Below, one piece after another: positions 59,688 to 64,000 of a DNA stretch of 64,000 nt (within the stretch, counting starts at the first letter, position 1; each line of letters begins with the position of its first letter). A model generated the notes under the pieces. It had not been told where the DNA came from. It searched no databases and saw only the letters and a list, made by a program, of their open reading frames with translations. The stretch spans positions 1-64,000 of the forward strand of contig JABIWH010000007.1 of assembly GCA_018701215.1 (NCBI GenBank). Reading direction: 5' to 3'. This stretch comes from Rhodospirillaceae bacterium. Lineage in GTDB: Bacteria; Pseudomonadota; Alphaproteobacteria; GCA-2731375. The translations under genes and the position numbers were made by a program.

Positions 59688-61268
59688 ATGAGTAACACAG
59701 GTGATGAGAGCAACGGCCGGGCCCTAACGCAGGAAATCGAGGATGCCCGCCGAATGGTGCTCGACGAGGGCCGCCCGGACGCGGTGGCCCGGCAGCACAA
59801 GTACGGCAAATATACCGCAAGAGAGCGGATCGCCAGGCTGTGCGATGGGGACAGTTTCCACGAATACGGCTCCCTGGTGGAACCCTTGCGCGATACCGGT
59901 TTCAATAAGGATCTGGTCGCCCCCGCCGACGGTGTAATTACCGGCAGTGGCATGATCGATGGCCGGCCCGTCAGCCTGTTGTCCCGGGATTATACCGTAT
60001 TGGGCGGCAGTACCGGCAAGCATGGCGCGGACAAAGCCAATCGCGCCGTTACCCAGGCCACTGAACAAGGCCTGCCGTTCGTGGCGTTGCAGGAAGGCGG
60101 CGGCCACCGCATCCAGGATGGCCAGGACAGCCGTCATTTTTCCGCCGCCTCGCCGGTCTTTGAATTCCTGGCGCGCAATTCCGGCTGGGTGCCAACGGCC
60201 ATGGCCATGCTGGGCCAGGGTTTCGCCGGACCCACCAACTGGGCCGCCTTGGCCGATTTCGTGGTCATGGTACGCGGCCAGGCGACCATGGGCATGGCCG
60301 GCCCGGCCCTGGTCAAGGCGGGCCTGGGCCAGGAGATCGACAAAGAGGCACTTGGCGGCGCGGCACTGCAGACCAACCGTTACGGCATCTCGGATCTGGC
60401 CGTCGATACCGAGGATGAGGCCCTGGCCGCCGTGCGCCGTTTCCTCTCCTACCTACCCTCGAACGCCCGGCAACCCCTGCCCATCCAGGAAAACGACGAT
60501 CCCATTACGCGGGCGGAAGAGGAATTGCTGGAGATCATTCCCGCCAGTCCGCGCAAATCATACGATGTGCGCCGGATTATCGAGCTGATTTCCGACCAGG
60601 GCAGCGTGTTCGAGAAGAAACCCTCCTATGCCCGCAATATCGTTACCTCATTCGCCCGCCTGAACGGGCGGCCCGTGGGTTTTGTCGCCAACCAGGCGAG
60701 GCATTTGGCCGGCATGCTGGATGTCAAGGCGTGCGAGAAAGCCTCGCAATTCATCGGGCTCTGCGATGCTTTCGGGCTGCCGTTGGTGATGTTGATCGAC
60801 GTACCCGGTTTCGCCATCGGCTCGGAGGCGGAAAAGGCCGGGCTGGGCCGCCGCTCTGGCCGCTTGATGTTCGAGATGGGCCAGGCATCGGTACCGCGCG
60901 TCTCCATCGTTCTGCGCAAGGGCTACGGCGGCGGATATTACGCCATGGGCGGCGGCAGCGCCTTTGATAACAACGCCACCTTTGCCTGGCCCACGGCGGA
61001 GATCTGCGCCATGTCTGTGGAAGGCTCGGTCGATGTGGCCTACCGCAAGGATTTCGAGGCGGCGGAGGACCCCGCCGCCCGGCGCCAGGAGATCATTGAT
61101 ATTTTCAAGAGCCAGCTTGGCGCCCGGCGCGCGGCGGAAGCCTTTGGTATCGACGAGGTGATCGACCCGCGCCAGACCCGGCGCATTCTGTGCGATACCT
61201 TTGACCGTAGCCCGCCAAGGCGGCCCAATAAGCATCCCAACAGGGTGCGCGCGATTTCACCAATTTAG
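59688..61268 (+). CDS. Acyl-CoA carboxylase carboxyltransferase subunit (copy B)
   Basis: 526 residues, the same length as the preceding gene and, by eye, about four of five residues identical to it. All carboxyltransferase landmarks are kept (LVEPLRDTGFNKDL, GGGHRIQDGQDSRHF, FAIGSEAEKAGLGRR). Differences concentrate in the first 150 residues and around residues 285-300. ATG 59688 is chosen; the frame to 59601 overlaps copy A. It lies 19 bases after copy A. Different acyl-CoA preference of the copies is likely but unproven. Confidence 0.92.
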   Translation: MSNTGDESNGRALTQEIEDARRMVLDEGRPDAVARQHKYGKYTARERIARLCDGDSFHEYGSLVEPLRDTGFNKDLVAPADGVITGSGMIDGRPVSLLSRDYTVLGGSTGKHGADKANRAVTQATEQGLPFVALQEGGGHRIQDGQDSRHFSAASPVFEFLARNSGWVPTAMAMLGQGFAGPTNWAALADFVVMVRGQATMGMAGPALVKAGLGQEIDKEALGGAALQTNRYGISDLAVDTEDEALAAVRRFLSYLPSNARQPLPIQENDDPITRAEEELLEIIPASPRKSYDVRRIIELISDQGSVFEKKPSYARNIVTSFARLNGRPVGFVANQARHLAGMLDVKACEKASQFIGLCDAFGLPLVMLIDVPGFAIGSEAEKAGLGRRSGRLMFEMGQASVPRVSIVLRKGYGGGYYAMGGGSAFDNNATFAWPTAEICAMSVEGSVDVAYRKDFEAAEDPAARRQEIIDIFKSQLGARRAAEAFGIDEVIDPRQTRRILCDTFDRSPPRRPNKHPNRVRAISPI

Positions 61269-61300
61269 AAGAATCTTCATGCTGGCTAAACCACCCACAT

Positions 61301-61365
61301 CCCCTTCCCGGCCACCCTCAGAGTACCATTAATGGGTGCCATAAGAGTCTGGTGGGAAGGGGGCG
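61301..61365. repeat. Palindromic intergenic repeat (copy 2 of the post-rpoD repeat)
   Basis: The arm CCCCTTCCCGGCCACCC (61301-61317) matches the rpoD-side arm CCCCCTCCCGGCCACCC; the far arm GGTGGGAAGGGGGCG (61351-61365) lacks four bases of the perfect version. Both copies share GAGTA and CATA in the loop at similar spacing. Likely a repetitive extragenic palindrome; role unknown. Confidence 0.65.
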
Positions 61366-61418
61366 TGAGTGGCGCGGAAAGTCAACGAAGTTGAAACAAA
61401 TACAATAGGAGTTAAACC

Positions 61419-62201
61419 ATGTCACTGAACGGACGCGTAGCACTGGTAACGGGCGCGGGCAGAGGGATTGGCCGCGCCATCGCGGCGGCCCTGGCCAAGG
61501 ATGGCGCCGAGGTTGCCGTCAACTATCGCCGGGATGATGCCGCGGCAGCGGCGGCGGTCGCGGAAATTCAAGCCGCCGGCGGCAAGGCGAAAGCATACCG
61601 CGCCTCGGTCGACAATCTGGACGAAGTCACGGCCATGGTCGCCGATATTGGCCGCGAAATGGGTCCAATCGGCATTCTGATCAACAACGCGGGCATCGCC
61701 AGCCGGGGACAATCGGTGGCCGATACGGACCCGGCGGAGATGGAGCGGGTGGTCCGGGTGCATGCCTTTGGGCCGTTTTACCTCTCAAAGCTGGTGCTTC
61801 CCATGATGCGGGATCTGGGCCGGGGCGATATCATCATGATTTCCTCGGTCGCGACCGATAGCTATGGCGCCTTTGGCAACCCCTACAACATGGGCAAGGC
61901 GGCCATGGAGGCGTTGGCGTTTACCATGGCAAAGGAAGAACACCGTAACAATATCCGCACCAATATCGTCGCGCCTCCCCTGGTCGAGACCGATATGGGC
62001 CGCCGCCTGGTCAAGGCGCGCTCGGGCATCGAGGATCTGCGGCAGCTGGACGCCGGGATGCCGTTCGGCCATGTCTGCCAACCCGACGACATCGCCAACA
62101 CGGTGCGCTATCTGGTTTCCGATTTGAACAGCTACGTCAACGGCCAACGCATCGCCGTCGATGGCGGCGGCAGCGCCAGTGCGCCGAAGTTCGACAAGTG
62201 A
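61419..62201 (+). CDS. Short-chain dehydrogenase/reductase (SDR)
   Basis: 260 residues, classical SDR. TGAGRGIGRAIAAAL is the cofactor loop, NNAGIASRG follows, the catalytic Ser is in MISSVATD and the Tyr-Lys pair in NPYNMGKAAMEAL. The NYRR that follows the second strand suggests NADP preference. ATAGGAG lies upstream. It is the last gene of the acyl-CoA cluster; a hydroxyacyl substrate is inferred. Confidence 0.9.
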   Translation: MSLNGRVALVTGAGRGIGRAIAAALAKDGAEVAVNYRRDDAAAAAAVAEIQAAGGKAKAYRASVDNLDEVTAMVADIGREMGPIGILINNAGIASRGQSVADTDPAEMERVVRVHAFGPFYLSKLVLPMMRDLGRGDIIMISSVATDSYGAFGNPYNMGKAAMEALAFTMAKEEHRNNIRTNIVAPPLVETDMGRRLVKARSGIEDLRQLDAGMPFGHVCQPDDIANTVRYLVSDLNSYVNGQRIAVDGGGSASAPKFDK

Positions 62202-62262
62202 GGGGGTTGGGGCGAGCCGGATATAGCAGGCTGAAACGTCAGAACTGAGTTAGCCTAATTCG

Positions 62263-62760
62263 CTATCCCTCACGTTTCGGCGCTACAATATAGACCGAGC
62301 CCAGCATGATCATGTTGACCGTGGCGCCGTCGCCGGAAAGCGGTAGGTACAACGTCTCGCTGCTACCTGCATTGCGGCCCGGCCTTGGTGAGAGGCCGAT
62401 GGCCCGCAGTGGTCTTAGTTGTTGCATCAGCCAATCCGCCCTTAGGTACAAGGAGGCCAGAACCTTATCATTGTAGATTTCATCCCAATAGGCGCCGGTG
62501 ACGTCCCGGCCCAGGGTCTCGGTAATATGGGTTCCCACCAAGCGCCAGCGGAAACGCAGTTTGGGTTCATACTCCACCTCAGCGATCAGGATATAGGGCA
62601 GCAGGGCCGGGCCGATTTCAAGAGGGTCGATATCCGCCCGTGCCGGCAGCGGTTTACCCGCTTTCGCGCCCTCCCAATATCGCAAAAGCTCCCGCAGAAT
62701 AGGGCTCTGCAGATCCAGGGCGGGGTCCAACTCCGGATGTGACCCGATCTCACTCATCAT
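62263..62760 (-). CDS. PAS_5-family PAS-domain protein
   Basis: 165 residues. The PAS-like core is LRFRWRLVGTHITETLGRDVTGAYWDEIYN, followed by helix LYLRADWLMQQ and strands ETLYLPLSGDGATVNMIMLGSVYI. The N-terminal SPILRELLRYWEGAKAGKPLPARADIDP is conserved in this family of unknown function common in Rhodospirillales. No output domain. ATG 62760 and 62757 are both possible. Converges with the SDR gene. Confidence 0.85.
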   Translation of the reverse strand: MMSEIGSHPELDPALDLQSPILRELLRYWEGAKAGKPLPARADIDPLEIGPALLPYILIAEVEYEPKLRFRWRLVGTHITETLGRDVTGAYWDEIYNDKVLASLYLRADWLMQQLRPLRAIGLSPRPGRNAGSSETLYLPLSGDGATVNMIMLGSVYIVAPKREG

Positions 62761-62912
62761 GGCTGCCTACAAAACACGCCGGTGTGATTGGTGAAGATAG
62801 CATATTGGCCGGCAACCCACAGCAGCAAATCATCCTATACTACCGCCAGGCTCACCGCACCGGGACGCGTGGGGAGCCACGGTTCCGGATGCGCCCATAG
62901 GGAGACCACGGC

Positions 62913-64000
62913 ATGGACAGGTTTTTCGACACCGCCGATCTGCAACAGGTTTGGCAGGATATTTTGCATTGGCTTGAACTCAACGCCCTCAACATCGACA
63001 ACGCAGTGCAGTTGGGCGTGGTCGGCGGCGCTTTCGTGCTGGCGTTAGGCATCGCACCCCGTATCCGGCGCGGTGTAATCTGGGCCTCGCGCCTACACGT
63101 TGGCCAGGCGGAGAACGCATGGCGGGCCATGGCGGGGGATACCCTGGCCACGCTTGCCTTGCCGCTAAGCTGGCTCTGTCTGCAATGGATTTCCGGCCTG
63201 GCCGCCGAACAAGCCGGCTGGCCGCATCATCTGTTGACCATCACGGTCAGCCTGCTGACGGCATGGATCGTGATCCGGCTGGCTGCCTCCCTGATCCGGG
63301 AACCGGGCGCGGCAAAGGCCGTCACCATCGCCGCCTGGTCCATTGCGGCCCTTAATATCTTGGGCCTGCTGGACCCGACGATCAGCCTGTTGGATGGCCT
63401 GGCCTTGTCGGTGGGTGAGCTGCGGATCTCCGCCCTTACCGTGATCAAGGGGGTCATCGCTCTGGGCGTGTTGGTCTGGGCCGCCATGCTGCTGGCGCGG
63501 ATTACCGAACAGCGGATCTCCTCCCTCACCAACCTGACCCCATCGGTGCAGGTGCTGTTGACCAAGCTGGTCAAGATCGTCCTGGTCAGCGTGGCCGTGA
63601 TCATCGCCATATCGTCCGTGGGCATCGATCTGACCGCCTTCGCGGTGTTCGGCGGCGCCATCGGCATCGGCGTCGGCCTGGGTCTGCAGAAAGCCATCGC
63701 CAATTTGATCTCTGGCGTGTTGATCCTGTTGGATAAGTCCATCAAGCCCGGCGATGTGATCGAAGTCGGCGCCACTTATGGCGAGGTAAAATCCCTGGGC
63801 GGGCGCTATGCCTCCATCATCACGCGGGATGGCGTGGAGCATCTGATCCCAAACGAGGAATTGATCTCGCAACAAGTCTCCAACTGGACCCACAGCTCCA
63901 ACGAAGTGCGACTGCGCATCCCCGTGGGTATTTCCTATAAGAGCGATGTGCGCAAGGCCATGGACCTGATATTGGAAGCTGCACTGGAAACTGATCGGGT
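62913..64000 (+). CDS. MscS-type mechanosensitive channel, 3' end cut by window
   Basis: 362 codons seen from ATG 62913 (AGGGAGA upstream), still open at the window end. Hydrophobic helices lie in the first 200 residues. The MscS pore helix is VFGGAIGIGVGLGLQKAIANLISGVLILL, with the beta domain start PGDVIEVGATYGEVKSLGGRYASI and a partial C-terminal alpha/beta domain. Larger than MscS itself, as in KefA/YbdG-type relatives. Opens on membrane tension to release solutes. Confidence 0.85.
   Translation, partial: MDRFFDTADLQQVWQDILHWLELNALNIDNAVQLGVVGGAFVLALGIAPRIRRGVIWASRLHVGQAENAWRAMAGDTLATLALPLSWLCLQWISGLAAEQAGWPHHLLTITVSLLTAWIVIRLAASLIREPGAAKAVTIAAWSIAALNILGLLDPTISLLDGLALSVGELRISALTVIKGVIALGVLVWAAMLLARITEQRISSLTNLTPSVQVLLTKLVKIVLVSVAVIIAISSVGIDLTAFAVFGGAIGIGVGLGLQKAIANLISGVLILLDKSIKPGDVIEVGATYGEVKSLGGRYASIITRDGVEHLIPNEELISQQVSNWTHSSNEVRLRIPVGISYKSDVRKAMDLILEAALETDR

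Overview
The window is a 64 kb piece of an alphaproteobacterial chromosome, most like the Rhodospirillales and their marine relatives. Pointers are the flagellin-flbT-flaF trio (flaF and flbT are essentially restricted to Alphaproteobacteria), a yqeY-dnaG-rpoD block, GC-rich codon use, many CoA-ester and amino-acid scavenging enzymes, and SpoU/TrmJ next to a citramalate synthase. This assignment is inference from gene content, not from a database search.

Layout. 1-2600: a small integrated element: a 3' fragment of an initiator tRNA gene, a MerR-like protein, an excisionase-like protein and a tyrosine integrase, ending beside a complete tRNA-Ile(CAU). 2600-8850: housekeeping block with rpoD, dnaG and yqeY on the minus strand and carA divergent from them. 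8850-22700: a nitrogen-scavenging region with a D-aminoacylase-like amidohydrolase, rhodanese, thioesterase, PLP decarboxylase, a higBA toxin-antitoxin pair with a clear operator, a three-subunit flavin/iron-sulfur amino-acid dehydrogenase, a QueG-like Fe-S protein and a two-subunit hydantoinase/oxoprolinase. 22700-33600: IlvD/Edd dehydratase, MFS exporter, rpsD, trmJ, citramalate synthase, cysS, then a thiolase / DUF35 / SDR trio and a MAPEG protein.

33800-41400: a soluble multi-PAS histidine kinase and a molybdenum hydroxylase operon. The FAD subunit of that operon carries the four-cysteine insertion typical of 4-hydroxybenzoyl-CoA reductase, and a near-perfect operator overlaps its promoter. 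A thioesterase and a DUF192 protein follow. 41500-46500: flagellin, flbT and flaF under a textbook sigma-54 promoter, with a large TPR/O-GlcNAc-transferase-type glycosyltransferase divergently next to them, a candidate flagellin-modifying enzyme. 46500-51000: an orphan ParA with a ribbon-helix-helix partner, an FAD oxidoreductase and a pentapeptide-repeat protein. 51300-54900: a sulfotransferase, a znuC-znuB-zur zinc-uptake operon with a probable Zur box over the promoter and a leaderless start, and a 2Fe-2S ferredoxin.

55500-64000: a receiver-less OmpR-type DNA-binding protein, an alpha-methylacyl-CoA racemase-like CaiB protein, two tandem near-duplicate acyl-CoA carboxylase carboxyltransferase genes, an SDR, a PAS_5 protein and the start of an MscS-type channel cut by the window edge. 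A palindromic intergenic repeat occurs twice, after rpoD and after the second carboxyltransferase. I found no CRISPR array and no complete insertion sequence. The most unusual items are the anticodon-loop-bounded mini-element, the hcr-like operon with its palindromic promoter, the flagellin/glycosyltransferase pair, the ParA/RHH pair and the leaderless Zur-controlled znuC.
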